Shown here: one piece after another, positions 9,906-19,202 of the stretch
Layout of the letters: every line of letters begins with the position of its first letter
Numbering within the stretch: position 1 is the stretch's first letter
Source: Acidimicrobiia bacterium
GTDB taxonomy: Bacteria; Actinomycetota; Acidimicrobiia; Acidimicrobiales; Poriferisodalaceae
DNA length: 64,000 nucleotides
Reading direction: 5' to 3'
NCBI GenBank assembly: GCA_022826045.1
Contig: JAJDVQ010000023.1
Location: 62,001 to 126,000, forward strand
Notes under the pieces: model-generated
What the model saw: only the letters and a program-made list of their open reading frames with translations
What the model was told of the DNA's origin: nothing
Database searches by the model: none
Made by a program: the position numbers and the translations under genes

Positions 9906-11072
9906 TCAACTGCCGGCCGGCCCGGCTCGAGACTCGGCGGCGTTCAGGCTCTGGCGCTTGTCGGTGACACCCGGGTTGGGGCGGTTGCCGACGTAGGCGC
10001 TGCCGTAGTTCGGCTCGCTGGACCATTCGATGCTGTCCAGCGCTGTCCTGAACCCGCGGCGGGCGTCCTTCCATGCCGCGACCAGTCGGTCCTCAGCCTC
10101 GTAGTCGAAGGGATCGCCGAGCCGCTGCTCGAGCGCCCCGCCGCGTTCGAGCGGGTTCTCGGCCAGCCAGCGGGTGGCGGCCCGCCACGCAGCGACGGGC
10201 GCCAGCACGTCGTGGTAGCCGAGATCCCGCACCGTTGGCCCGATGTCGAGCACCCGGTGGGTGGTGGACCAACTGCCCACCAGCGGCCGCGCCGGCGCTG
10301 CCAGCTCGCAGGGGAGCGACACCAGTTCCCAGCTATGGCCAAGCTCGTCCGCCACGACCTCGGCGATTTGGGCGATTGACAGTGCTGACGAGTCGGCCAC
10401 GTTGTAGATGCCGCCGAGCGCGGCGACAGGTGCATCACACGCCAGCAGCGTGGCGTGCGCGGCGTTGCCGATCCATCCCTGGCTCTTCACCGTCAAGCCC
10501 CCGTCGGCCACCACGACGTGCGGGCGCCGGTCAAGCGCCCGTCGCACCAGTGGCCATTCGCGGGGCAGTGGCTGGCGCGGCCCGTAGAGCTGGGGGTACC
10601 GCAGGTGGATCGCGCTGGGGTGGTGCTCGAACACGGTTTCCTCGGTGACCCGGATCATCCGCAGCTTGCGGAACTCCTCGCCGTCGCCGACCAGCGGCGC
10701 ATCGTGCGGCAGCGGCACCGGCATGCCGAGCGGGAACAGGTCGTCGGGGCTGCCGAATCCCCGGTACACGCCGACGCCGCCGATCGACACAAAATGGTCG
10801 CAGCGTCCTGCCAGCAGCGGTGCGAGCACCCGCAGCCGGCCGTACATGGCCACGACGAGATCGAACGACTCGCCGCCGAGTGCTCCGGCAGTGGCCTCGC
10901 CGTCGAAGGGGTCGCTGTGGATGTGGCGGACCTCGGGGCCGATCAGGTCGGTCTCGTGCCGCCCGGTGTGCAAGATGGTCACGTTGAGGCCGCGCTCGAT
11001 CAGCCCGTTGACGACAAGCGGTCCTGTCGGGCCGGTTCCCCCGACGACGAGCGCTGTGCTGTGCGACGTCAC
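9906..11072 (-). CDS. NAD-dependent epimerase/dehydratase-like protein
   Basis: ALVVGGTGPTGPLVVNGLIERG Rossmann motif; start taken at GTG 11072. Confidence 0.8.
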   Translation of the reverse strand: MTSHSTALVVGGTGPTGPLVVNGLIERGLNVTILHTGRHETDLIGPEVRHIHSDPFDGEATAGALGGESFDLVVAMYGRLRVLAPLLAGRCDHFVSIGGVGVYRGFGSPDDLFPLGMPVPLPHDAPLVGDGEEFRKLRMIRVTEETVFEHHPSAIHLRYPQLYGPRQPLPREWPLVRRALDRRPHVVVADGGLTVKSQGWIGNAAHATLLACDAPVAALGGIYNVADSSALSIAQIAEVVADELGHSWELVSLPCELAAPARPLVGSWSTTHRVLDIGPTVRDLGYHDVLAPVAAWRAATRWLAENPLERGGALEQRLGDPFDYEAEDRLVAAWKDARRGFRTALDSIEWSSEPNYGSAYVGNRPNPGVTDKRQSLNAAESRAGPAGS

Positions 11073-11212
11073 CGGATCATTGTGCCGTCTCGTCCCGGAT
11101 GGATCTGGTGGGCCGGGTTCGAGGGTGCTCACGGCGAGGTATTGCCGAGGCGCGGCGTGTAGCTTCATACGGACCACATTTCGCATTAACACGATGAGAC
11201 CAGGGGGATGCT

Positions 11213-11455
11213 GTGGCGACCAAGGCTGGAGAGCGTCTGGACTTCGACGGCGGCGTACAGGTCATCGTCACCAAGGGCGGCGAGGCTGACATTTCGGCGT
11301 CGTCTGGCGGCGAGGGACTGAAGGTCGGCAAGCGCTACCAGGACGAGGATTCCGGTATCGAGGTGCTCGTCACCAAGCCGGGCGCAGTGACGTTGCAGTG
11401 CAACGGCAAGGACATGGCGCTGCAGGAGCCCAAGAAGACCAAGTCGGCCGATTAA
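11213..11455 (+). CDS. Small conserved-looking hypothetical protein (80 aa) with an internal pseudo-repeat
   Basis: ORF with GVQVIVTKGG / GIEVLVTKPG internal similarity. Confidence 0.65.
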   Translation: MATKAGERLDFDGGVQVIVTKGGEADISASSGGEGLKVGKRYQDEDSGIEVLVTKPGAVTLQCNGKDMALQEPKKTKSAD

Positions 11456-11575
11456 GGGCAACCTGCGCCGGCCACCCGAGGGGGTGGTGGCACCCTGAAA
11501 CGCATCGAGCACACACTGCGAGGCGGCGCGCTGGACCGCGCCGCAGCGCGTGCACTGACTGATCTGTGCGCGTCG

Positions 11576-12190
11576 GTGCGCGAGGCGCGCGAGCCGGCGG
11601 TGCTGGTGCTGCGCAATGAGCCCGGCAGTGACTTCTGCTCGGGCGTTGGCTTCGACCCGCTTGAGCTGCAGCCCGACCCGGCGTCGGCGTTGGCTGCGGT
11701 TCGAAACCCGGTGGTGTGCGCAATTTCGGGTGGATGCGCTGGCGCGGGTCTCGAGATCGCGCTGGCCTGCGATGTGCGGTTGTGCGATTCGAGTGCACGA
11801 TTCGCGATGCGCGATGCGCTGGAGGGGCGGCTGCCGGCATGGGGCGGCACCCAGCGATTGCCGCGCGCGATCGGCGCTTCACGGGCGAGTTCGATGCTGC
11901 TGCTTGGAACCGAATTGGATGCGGCGACAGCGCTGGAGTGGGGGCTGACGCACGCCGTCGAGGCCGACCTGGACGAGGCGGTGGATCGCTGGCTGGACGA
12001 GCTGGCTGGCGCCGGACCGTTGGCGCTGGAGTTTGCCAAGGAGGCCGTGCACCGGGGCTCGGAGCTGCCGCTGGCTGACGGCCTGCGACTCGAAGGTGAC
12101 CTCAACCACCAGCTCGCGGCAACCGAAGACCGCGCCGAGGGTCTCGCCGCCTTCTTCGACAAACGCCCGCCCGACTTCTCAGGGCGTTAG
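11576..12190 (+). CDS. Enoyl-CoA hydratase/isomerase family protein (start may be further upstream)
   Basis: ISGGCAGAGLEIALACDVRLCDSSARFAMRDALEGRLPAWGGTQRLPRAIG crotonase signature; frame open upstream to about 11495. Confidence 0.88.
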   Translation: MREAREPAVLVLRNEPGSDFCSGVGFDPLELQPDPASALAAVRNPVVCAISGGCAGAGLEIALACDVRLCDSSARFAMRDALEGRLPAWGGTQRLPRAIGASRASSMLLLGTELDAATALEWGLTHAVEADLDEAVDRWLDELAGAGPLALEFAKEAVHRGSELPLADGLRLEGDLNHQLAATEDRAEGLAAFFDKRPPDFSGR

Positions 12191-12227
12191 CCATGAGCAC
12201 CATCAGACACAGTTCAGGGCGTCAGCT

Positions 12228-13238
12228 GTGAGCGATTGGCTGCCGCCGGGCCTGTTCGACTACGGCGCTGTGCTCGCAGTGGAGATCGACCGACGGCTGG
12301 GCACCGGTGTGGTGGGCGACGCCGAGAACTGGATCGAGATGCCCCGCCATCTCGACAACGCCGACCCGGCGACTCAGCCGGTTCCGTGGGGTGATGGAGC
12401 GCTGTGCGTGGACCTCGGCCCCGACGACGCCGGGACTTGGGAACGCTTCGCTGAGGTGCATCGCAGCGAAACGAATCCAGAAGCCGTTGCCGTTGCTGCG
12501 CAGGAATGGCGCCTGCCGGTGACGCCGTACCGCCGGCTTCCCGCTGCGTCGGCCCAGCGGGGTGGGATCTCAGCAGGGGGCACGGTGCCATTTGCGTCCG
12601 GCATTGATGACGTCGACGTGGTGGACCTGACGTCGATGTGGGCCGGCCCGCTCTGCACCGAGTTGCTCGGTCGAGCGGGCGCCCACGTGCGCAAGGTCGG
12701 CTCAGTGGCACGACCTGACGGCCTCGTGGGCACACCGATGTACGACGAGCTGAACGCACACAAGACTGCGGTCGAGCTCGATCCCCGGCACCCGGAAGGC
12801 CGCCGGAGCCTTGATGAGCTGTTGGCGACTGCGGATTTGCTGGTGACTTCGCTCTCGCCACGGGCGCTTGCCAATCTCGAGTTGCTGCCAGAGCAGCTCT
12901 GTGCTCGCCACCCGCGGCTTCGCACCTTGGCGATTACCGCGTTCGAGCCGGACTCACCGGAGCGCGACTGGATCGCGTACGGCACGGGTGTGCATGCCGC
13001 GTCAGGCTTGGGCTGGCTGGGCGACAAACCGCAGGCACCAGCATATTCCTATCCCGATCCACTCGCCGGACTGCAGGCGGCGCGCGTCGCGGTCGATCAG
13101 CTCAAGGACATCGCTTCCCAGCACACACGTGTGTCGCTGGCAGGCGCTATTGCGCCGATCGTCACCCGGGCAACCTGCAGCAGTACCGCGATCGCCGCGG
13201 TCGGTGCAGCAGGGTTTGATAGTAAGCATCATGGCTGA
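12228..13238 (+). CDS. CoA-transferase family III (CaiB/BaiF-like)
   Basis: VVDLTSMWAGPLCTELLGRAGAHVRKV, HKTAVELDPRHPEGR; GTG start at 12228. Confidence 0.85.
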   Translation: MSDWLPPGLFDYGAVLAVEIDRRLGTGVVGDAENWIEMPRHLDNADPATQPVPWGDGALCVDLGPDDAGTWERFAEVHRSETNPEAVAVAAQEWRLPVTPYRRLPAASAQRGGISAGGTVPFASGIDDVDVVDLTSMWAGPLCTELLGRAGAHVRKVGSVARPDGLVGTPMYDELNAHKTAVELDPRHPEGRRSLDELLATADLLVTSLSPRALANLELLPEQLCARHPRLRTLAITAFEPDSPERDWIAYGTGVHAASGLGWLGDKPQAPAYSYPDPLAGLQAARVAVDQLKDIASQHTRVSLAGAIAPIVTRATCSSTAIAAVGAAGFDSKHHG

Positions 13239-13303
13239 ATTTGGCGGCGTCGGCAGATCGAATGCTTGCGAACCGCCCGTTGCCGAGCCGCGTGGCGATC
13301 GGC

Positions 13304-14023
13304 ATGGCTGAGCGGGTACGGCTGGTGTTCGGCCATGACGGCGTGGCCACGATCACGCTGTGCCACCCGCCGCTCAACATCTACGACCTCGACATGCGCG
13401 ACGGGCTCATCGAGGCAATCACCGCCGTCCGCGACGTGCCCGATGTGCGCTGCGTGGTGCTCGCCGCCGACGGCAAGCACTTCAGCGCAGGCGCTGACCT
13501 TGCCGAGTTCGGCACCGCCGAGTCGATCTTCGACGCCCGGCGCATCCGCTGGGACCGCGATCCGTGGCTGCCGCTGGTGAACCTGCCAGTGCCCACTTTG
13601 TGCGCCTTGCACGGCTACGCGCTCGGCTCGGGCCTGGAGATGTCGCTGCTGTGCGACCTGCGCATCGCCAGCGAGGACGCCGTGCTGGGTCTGCCCGAGA
13701 CCAAGCTCGGCATGCTGCCCGCAGCCGGCGGCACGCAGAGCCTCACCGCAGCCATCGGCCCTGCGGCTGCCCTGCCGCTGGTGCTCAGCGGGCGAAACAT
13801 CGACGCAGCCGAAGCTCACCGGCTCGGCATCGTCTGCGAGGTCGTGCCGACCGACGATCTCGACAGCCGCACGGCGGAGTTAGCGGGTCAGCTCGCCCGG
13901 ATCGATCAGCCAGTAGCGCGGGCGCTGCGCCGTTGCCTGAGCGCCGCGAACGACCTGCCGCTGACCGATGGCCTCGCCGTCGAGAGGCGCTCGGCCCGGC
14001 TCGCCGCCGCCGCTTGGCAATAG
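13304..14023 (+). CDS. Enoyl-CoA hydratase/isomerase family protein
   Basis: LCALHGYALGSGLEMSLLCDLRIASEDAVLGLPETKLGMLPAAGGTQSL. Confidence 0.92.
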   Translation: MAERVRLVFGHDGVATITLCHPPLNIYDLDMRDGLIEAITAVRDVPDVRCVVLAADGKHFSAGADLAEFGTAESIFDARRIRWDRDPWLPLVNLPVPTLCALHGYALGSGLEMSLLCDLRIASEDAVLGLPETKLGMLPAAGGTQSLTAAIGPAAALPLVLSGRNIDAAEAHRLGIVCEVVPTDDLDSRTAELAGQLARIDQPVARALRRCLSAANDLPLTDGLAVERRSARLAAAAWQ

Positions 14024-14178
14024 TCCTCATGGCGGTACGGATACTGAGCGTGCGGACTTGGTCGTTTACGAAGCGGCCGAGAGGGCTCCACTCGGTCACT
14101 CGGCGGTAGCACTTCACGGTACACCGCGCCTGCTCGGCGAGCGGTGCAGCGCTCGAGGTTGCGATTCCTTGGGGGGTT

Positions 14179-14290
14179 ATACCGGATAGTGCCAAACCGC
14201 AGGTCAGAGCGTCTTCGCCCGCCGTCCCATCCGACGGCATAACCGCAGGTCAGCGGCCGAATGGCCGATCCTGTGGGCACTATTCCGTAT
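14179..14290. repeat. Possible MITE-like element: imperfect terminal inverted repeats flanking about 112 bp, with a 13-bp internal direct repeat
   Basis: ATACCGGATAGTGCC (14179-14193) versus reverse complement of GGCACTATTCCGTAT (14276-14290), 2 mismatches in 15; AACCGCAGGTCAG at 14195 and 14241. Confidence 0.45.
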
Positions 14291-14432
14291 AGGCCCCATT
14301 GCTACGACATCTCGCATAATCCACTGCTGCGCGTCGAATGAGGCCTACTCGTCCCGTGATTGCCGCCGCAGGCCTCCGGGACACCGGAGAACTTCTTGGC
14401 GCGCGATCCGAATTCGTCAGCTGGCGGCTGTG

Positions 14433-15707
14433 TTACGCGCCGAGCAGCGCGGCGGGGACCACTCCTATGCCGTCTTGGCGGCGGTAGGCCTCGTGACCGG
14501 TGCTGATCACCGCCGCATCGAGCAGGTTGTCACCGATCCGGTCCGCCAGCCAGCGCAGGTGCCGCACGTCACCGTCATCGACAGTGGCAGTGAGCTTCAC
14601 CTCCAGCGCGACGACTCTGCCGTCACGTCGTTCGGCGATCAGGTCCACCTCGTGCTCGCCGCCGCGGGTGCGTAGATGCGATACGCGCGCTCGCGAGGCT
14701 TGCGCGTAGACCTGCACCGACTGGGCCACGAGCGACTCGAACAGGTTGCCCAGCAACGCGCCGTCGCGCAGGGCTACCTGTGGCGTGGCTATGCCGTCGA
14801 GCAGTGCCTCTGCATCGATGCCTAGGGCGCTCATGGCAAGCGCAGGGTCGGTGAGATGGTGCTTGGGCGATGCCGCCAAGCGGCGCAGGCGGCTGCGTGT
14901 GGGCAGCCAAGCTGGCAGTTCTTCGACGATCCACATCTGTTCCATGACGCGTCGGTACACGGCGACTGTGGCCATCGACGGTGGGTCGCCGGCGCCGGGC
15001 GTGGCTGCGCCGCGAATCGAGGTGTAGGTGGCGGTGGTGGCGGTGGCGGCGGCGAAGGCTTGCAGCCAGCGTTGCAGCGATGCACGGTCTCGCACGCCGG
15101 TGCCGAGTTCGTTGAGGTCGTGCTCCACGACTCGGTCGAGGTAGCTGCCGATCTGGTGTTCCCGTAGACCGCGGTCGAGTTCGCGGATCGCAGGAAAGCC
15201 CGATCGCTCGATCTCGAGCGCGTAGTCGGAGAGCTTCATGGCTGAGCGGCCCGCCAGCCGGGGCCGGCTGCCGCTCAGCAGTTCGGCCAGGCTGACCGTC
15301 GGTTCTGTGATGCCTCGTTCTGCCAGAGACATCGGGCGCATCCGCAGCGTGACGAAACGGCCAGCGCCTGAGTGCGTCGGCAGCGTTGCCGGAGCGGCTG
15401 AGCCGGTGAGCAGAAAGCGCGCTGTGCCAGGACCAGCGTCGACTCGGCGCCGGACCATGTCCCACGAGTCAGGATAGCGCTGCCATTCGTCGATCAGGAT
15501 TGGAGGGTTGCCAGCGAGCAGGCGCTCGGGATCGCCCCGCACGATGGCCAGTTGCCTGCTGTCGTCGAGTCGGTGAACCGTGCGAGCGCGCCGTAGGGCC
15601 GTCTCGGTCTTGCCCACAGCACGTGGCCCCTCGATGACCACGGCGGGCAGTCCGTCGGTGAGCAGGTCCAGTTCCGCGTCGACGATGCGGGGCAAATATG
15701 CGTTCAC
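14433..15707 (-). CDS. AAA_14/DUF4143-type ATP-binding protein
   Basis: AVVIEGPRAVGKTETALRRA Walker A, PPILIDEWQRYP Walker B, C-terminal GGEHEVDLIAERRDGRVVALEVKL; GTG start. Confidence 0.9.
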   Translation of the reverse strand: MNAYLPRIVDAELDLLTDGLPAVVIEGPRAVGKTETALRRARTVHRLDDSRQLAIVRGDPERLLAGNPPILIDEWQRYPDSWDMVRRRVDAGPGTARFLLTGSAAPATLPTHSGAGRFVTLRMRPMSLAERGITEPTVSLAELLSGSRPRLAGRSAMKLSDYALEIERSGFPAIRELDRGLREHQIGSYLDRVVEHDLNELGTGVRDRASLQRWLQAFAAATATTATYTSIRGAATPGAGDPPSMATVAVYRRVMEQMWIVEELPAWLPTRSRLRRLAASPKHHLTDPALAMSALGIDAEALLDGIATPQVALRDGALLGNLFESLVAQSVQVYAQASRARVSHLRTRGGEHEVDLIAERRDGRVVALEVKLTATVDDGDVRHLRWLADRIGDNLLDAAVISTGHEAYRRQDGIGVVPAALLGA

Positions 15708-15724
15708 GCCGCAAGTTTACTCAC

Positions 15725-15816
15725 TGGACGGTTTGAATTATGCGAATTGGACGGATGTAATTATATGGACTGGACGGTCTCAGTTATGTGAATTGGACGA
15801 TAATGTGCCCGGACAG
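15725..15816. promoter_or_regulatory. 23-bp tandem direct repeats (about 3.5 copies) immediately upstream of the DUF4143 ATPase start
   Basis: TGGACG recurs at 15725, 15748, 15771 and 15794 with exact 23-bp spacing: TGGACGGTTTGAATTATGCGAAT / TGGACGGATGTAATTATATGGAC / TGGACGGTCTCAGTTATGTGAAT / TGGACGATAATG... Confidence 0.7.
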
Positions 15817-15858
15817 AGCACCGCATCGGCGTGATGCGGGAGCGGTTGGTTCAGTTCC

Positions 15859-16284
15859 CTAGCGAGAGACGACGCAGAACTCCGAGCCCTCGGGATCGGC
15901 CATGACGGTGGCCCGGAAGCCGAGGTGACCGGCGACCTCCTCTGCGGCCGGAACTAGCACCGATGCGCCGAGCGCCACGAGGCGGGCGACCTCGGTGTCC
16001 ATGTCGCCCGTGAACAGGTCCAGATGTGCCCGCAGCTTGGCCGTCTTGGCCTCGGGCACACGCTGGATGGTCAGGTGGTTGAGCATCCGGCCGCCGCCGG
16101 CTTCTGACAGCGTGATGTAGGGATGTCCGTTGCCGACCCGCGTGTTGAAGCCGATGGCGGCCTGCCAGAAGTCGGCGATGCGCTCCGGATCGGCGCAGTC
16201 GATCGTCACCCCCACCGCCCGCAATTGCGGTGCGTCGGCCATGTCATCGGTTGTGTCAGGTGTAGCTGCGGCCGGTTCGCTCAT
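15859..16284 (-). CDS. VOC family protein
   Basis: LRAVGVTIDCADPERIADFWQAAIGF ... ATVMADPEGSEFCVV; ATG start at 16284. Confidence 0.88.
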   Translation of the reverse strand: MSEPAAATPDTTDDMADAPQLRAVGVTIDCADPERIADFWQAAIGFNTRVGNGHPYITLSEAGGGRMLNHLTIQRVPEAKTAKLRAHLDLFTGDMDTEVARLVALGASVLVPAAEEVAGHLGFRATVMADPEGSEFCVVSR

Positions 16285-16295
16285 GTCAGCGGAAA

Positions 16296-17096
16296 TTACT
16301 GCACCCGTTCGGTGCCCTCTGCGGCGGGCAACGCTGGATCGCAGACGAAGCGGATGGCGGGTATCTCGACGTCCTCCAGTGACACCGAGCAGCTCACGGC
16401 CCAGTACGGATCCAGCAGCGGCTGCCCCCAAGCGCCTGCATCGAACGCATCGATCCGGGCCGCCAGCCGCTCGACACGCGACGGCTCGTGATGCGTCTCG
16501 ACTTGGACGAGTCGGAGCCCCAGCGGTGTGTGCGCCAGGTTCATCGAGCCGACGTGCTGGAGGTCGCCGACCGACAGCGGATCGGGATCGAGTGCGCTGA
16601 GGGCCAGCATCAATCCGTTGCCTCTGCCGTTGCGGCCGGCGCTGCCGCCCTCGCCGCCGACGTGACTCCTGCCGTCGTCGTCTTCGGCTGACACCCGCAG
16701 ATCGACCTCGTCGTAGTGCCGTCGCAGCGAGATTTCGGCCTGGTGGGCCGGGAAACCGAACTGCGACCGCAAGCCCGCAACGGCGTCGTGGGTGGAAGCG
16801 GCTGCGCCGACGCAGAACGTCCGGGCGCGGGCGCCGCTGCGGCACACCACCCGCACGAACGCAGCGCTGAAAGCTCCCCACGGGCTCTCGGAAACATCCC
16901 ACGCCAGCAGCGACATAGCGGGCGGCACGATGGGGTGCAATCCCGGCGGCAGCACAGCTTCACGCGCCGGGCGCCGCAGCTCGGCAACCAGCGACAGGCC
17001 CGTCACCCCGCCGAGCCGCACCGACTCTGTGCCGAAAGCAGCGATCTCGGGAGCGCCGGCGGCCAGCTCGTCGACTGAGGCCGTTCCCGAGATCAT
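16296..17096 (-). CDS. Acetoacetate decarboxylase-like protein
   Basis: C-terminal part of the called ORF is protein-like from MISGTASVDELA; overall pattern resembles ADC fold; stop/start overlap with the upstream gene. Confidence 0.55.
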   Translation of the reverse strand: MISGTASVDELAAGAPEIAAFGTESVRLGGVTGLSLVAELRRPAREAVLPPGLHPIVPPAMSLLAWDVSESPWGAFSAAFVRVVCRSGARARTFCVGAAASTHDAVAGLRSQFGFPAHQAEISLRRHYDEVDLRVSAEDDDGRSHVGGEGGSAGRNGRGNGLMLALSALDPDPLSVGDLQHVGSMNLAHTPLGLRLVQVETHHEPSRVERLAARIDAFDAGAWGQPLLDPYWAVSCSVSLEDVEIPAIRFVCDPALPAAEGTERVQ

Positions 17097-18298
17097 CGGC
17101 TCGCCCCGGCGGGCATCGTGGAGGGCGCCGGCGCACCAGTAGCGCTGACGTCGGGAACGGAGGTGGGTGCCTGCACCCGCGCAGCCCGCTCGTCCGGAGT
17201 CTGGAACTGCGGGATCACCTCGGTCGCGAACAACCGCAGGCTGTCGAGCACCTGCTCCTGGGGGATCATCTCCATGGCGTTGAGCAGGAAGTTGATGCCG
17301 GTCACGCCGACGTCCTCCCACTTGCGGATGGTCCGCACGAGATGGTCGGGGTCGCCGATGCCGACGCCTTCGGGCAAGCCCTTGGCCACGCTCGGGTCGT
17401 CGACAGGTGCGCTGCCGTTCGGGGTCCCGCGGCTGCGCAGCGCAGCACCGGCATTGCCGAGCGTCTGGTACGCCCGGGTCGGGTACGCCTCGCGGGTGAA
17501 GTACAGGTGCGCGTTCGACATGCTGAATGCACCCACCATCGGCAGGCCCAGCGCTGCCGCCTGGCGGTAGTCCTCGTGGCAGTAGAGGAAGTTGAGCGTG
17601 TGGACCTGGTCGTTCACGAAGCTGCCGACCGGATCGCAATTCGCCACCCGCCGGTAGTACTCGGTGGTGCGGCGTTCCTGCTCGGCAAACGGGGCGGCGC
17701 TCACGCCCAGGCACCCCAACCCTCGCTCGGCAGCGTCCAGTTCGGTGCCGGGCGTGGTCACGGTCACCCACATCGGCGGGTGCGGCTCCTGGAACGGCTT
17801 GGGGATGACGTTGCGGGCCGGCATCTCGAAGCGGGCGCCCTCCCAGCCGAAGTCGTCATCGGTCCACATCTGCGGGATCACCCGGCAGAACTCGTCCCAG
17901 GTCTTCTTCGTGTCGTCGGGGTCGGCGCAGAACCCGCCGAGCTCAGTCCACGTGCTCGAGCGGGCTGTGCCCAGCTCCAGGCGGCCGTTCGAGATGATGT
18001 CGAGCGCTGCCGCCCGCTCCGCAACCCGGATCGGATTGTTCATCTCGGGCACGCACACCACCGCACCGTGGCCCACCCGGATGCGCTGCGTCTGCGCCGC
18101 GACGGCCGTGAGGAACACCTCAGGCGCAGGGCAGTGCGAGTACTCCTCGAGGAAGTGATGCTCCACCGCCCAGACGTGGTCGAACCCCAGTTCGTCGGCC
18201 ACCCGGCACTGCTCGAGCGCGTTGTGGTACGTCAGCCGCTCATTCGCCCGGCTGAACGGCCGCGGCACCGACAGCTCGTAGAAGATCCCGAACTTCAT
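17093..18298 (-). CDS. LLM-class flavin-dependent oxidoreductase (luciferase-like)
   Basis: MKFGIFYELSVPRPF, GFDHVWAVEHHFLEEYSHCPAPEVFLTAVAAQTQRIRVGHGAVV. Confidence 0.93.
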   Translation of the reverse strand: MKFGIFYELSVPRPFSRANERLTYHNALEQCRVADELGFDHVWAVEHHFLEEYSHCPAPEVFLTAVAAQTQRIRVGHGAVVCVPEMNNPIRVAERAAALDIISNGRLELGTARSSTWTELGGFCADPDDTKKTWDEFCRVIPQMWTDDDFGWEGARFEMPARNVIPKPFQEPHPPMWVTVTTPGTELDAAERGLGCLGVSAAPFAEQERRTTEYYRRVANCDPVGSFVNDQVHTLNFLYCHEDYRQAAALGLPMVGAFSMSNAHLYFTREAYPTRAYQTLGNAGAALRSRGTPNGSAPVDDPSVAKGLPEGVGIGDPDHLVRTIRKWEDVGVTGINFLLNAMEMIPQEQVLDSLRLFATEVIPQFQTPDERAARVQAPTSVPDVSATGAPAPSTMPAGASR

Positions 18299-18372
18299 CG
18301 TCACGTTCTATCGCGGCGGCACCATGGCAGCCTGTCCGGCTTGTGTCGCGGTCGCTCGCGGCACCCGGAGAA

Positions 18373-18413
18373 GCAAGTCGTGACTTGCCTGCAAGTAAAA
18401 GCTTGCCTATAGT
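18373..18413 (+). promoter_or_regulatory. ArsR-type operator overlapping a sigma70-like promoter
   Basis: Perfect palindrome GCAAGTCGTGACTTGC (18373-18388), overlapping ACTTGCCTGCAAGT (18383-18396) and a fourth CTTGC half-site at 18402; -35 TTGCCT (18385) and -10 TATAGT (18408) spaced 17 bp. Confidence 0.7.
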
Positions 18414-18421
18414 GCCTGGTC

Positions 18422-18703
18422 GTGGCCGATGTCTTCGATGCACTGAACGCACCGGCCCGCCGAGCGATCTTGGACGTCTTGGTCGCTCGGGACGACCAGA
18501 CCCTGTTCGAGATCTGCGGCCGCCTCGCGGCCGAACATGACATCGGACTCAGCCGGCAAGCGATCTCGCAGCATCTCGCCGTTCTCGAAGAGGCGCAGCT
18601 CGTTCGCAGCCGGCGAGACGGTCGCTGCAAATTCCACACCATCGACACCGCCCCGCTGCGAGCGGCAATGGCTCGATGGCTCAACGAGGAGACCAACCCA
18701 TGA
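18422..18703 (+). CDS. ArsR-family HTH transcriptional regulator
   Basis: VFDALNAPARRAILDVLVARDDQTLFEICGRL...LSRQAISQHLAVLEEAQLVRSRRDGRCKFHTID. Confidence 0.93.
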   Translation: MADVFDALNAPARRAILDVLVARDDQTLFEICGRLAAEHDIGLSRQAISQHLAVLEEAQLVRSRRDGRCKFHTIDTAPLRAAMARWLNEETNP

Positions 18704-19086
18704 CTATCCGCCTTCACCTGACCGGCGTGTTCGTCGACGACCAAGACGAAGCACTCCGCTTCTACACCGAGGTGCTCGGCTTCGAGGTGCGCACCGACGT
18801 GCCGGTCGGTAACGGCGACCGGTGGCTCACCGTCGGCGCCGAAGGCCAAGACGTCGAGCTGCTCCTCGAGCCATCCGGCCATCCCGCTGTCGCGCCGTAC
18901 CGCGATGCCCTGATCGCCGACGGGATCCCGCTGGCGTCCTTCGCCGTCGACGACATCCAATCGGAGTACGAGCGCCTCCTCGCCGCCGGGGTGACCTTCA
19001 CCCAGCTCCCCACGGAGATGGGACCGGTCACGACCGCAGTTCTCGACGACGGTTGCGGCAACCTCGTCCAACTCCTCGCCTACTGA
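18700..19086 (+). CDS. VOC family protein, translationally coupled (ATGA) to ArsR
   Basis: TGVFVDDQDEALRFYTEVLGFEVRTDVPVGNGDRWLTV. Confidence 0.93.
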   Translation: MTIRLHLTGVFVDDQDEALRFYTEVLGFEVRTDVPVGNGDRWLTVGAEGQDVELLLEPSGHPAVAPYRDALIADGIPLASFAVDDIQSEYERLLAAGVTFTQLPTEMGPVTTAVLDDGCGNLVQLLAY

Positions 19087-19202
19087 CATCGATACCTCGT
19101 CTAGCAGCCGCAGCAGTTACTCGGCACCACGGTCAACGGCGTGAGCTTCGTTGGAGCATTCGCTGACCTATCAAGTCGTTCATTGCTGACTAATCTGGTC
19201 AT

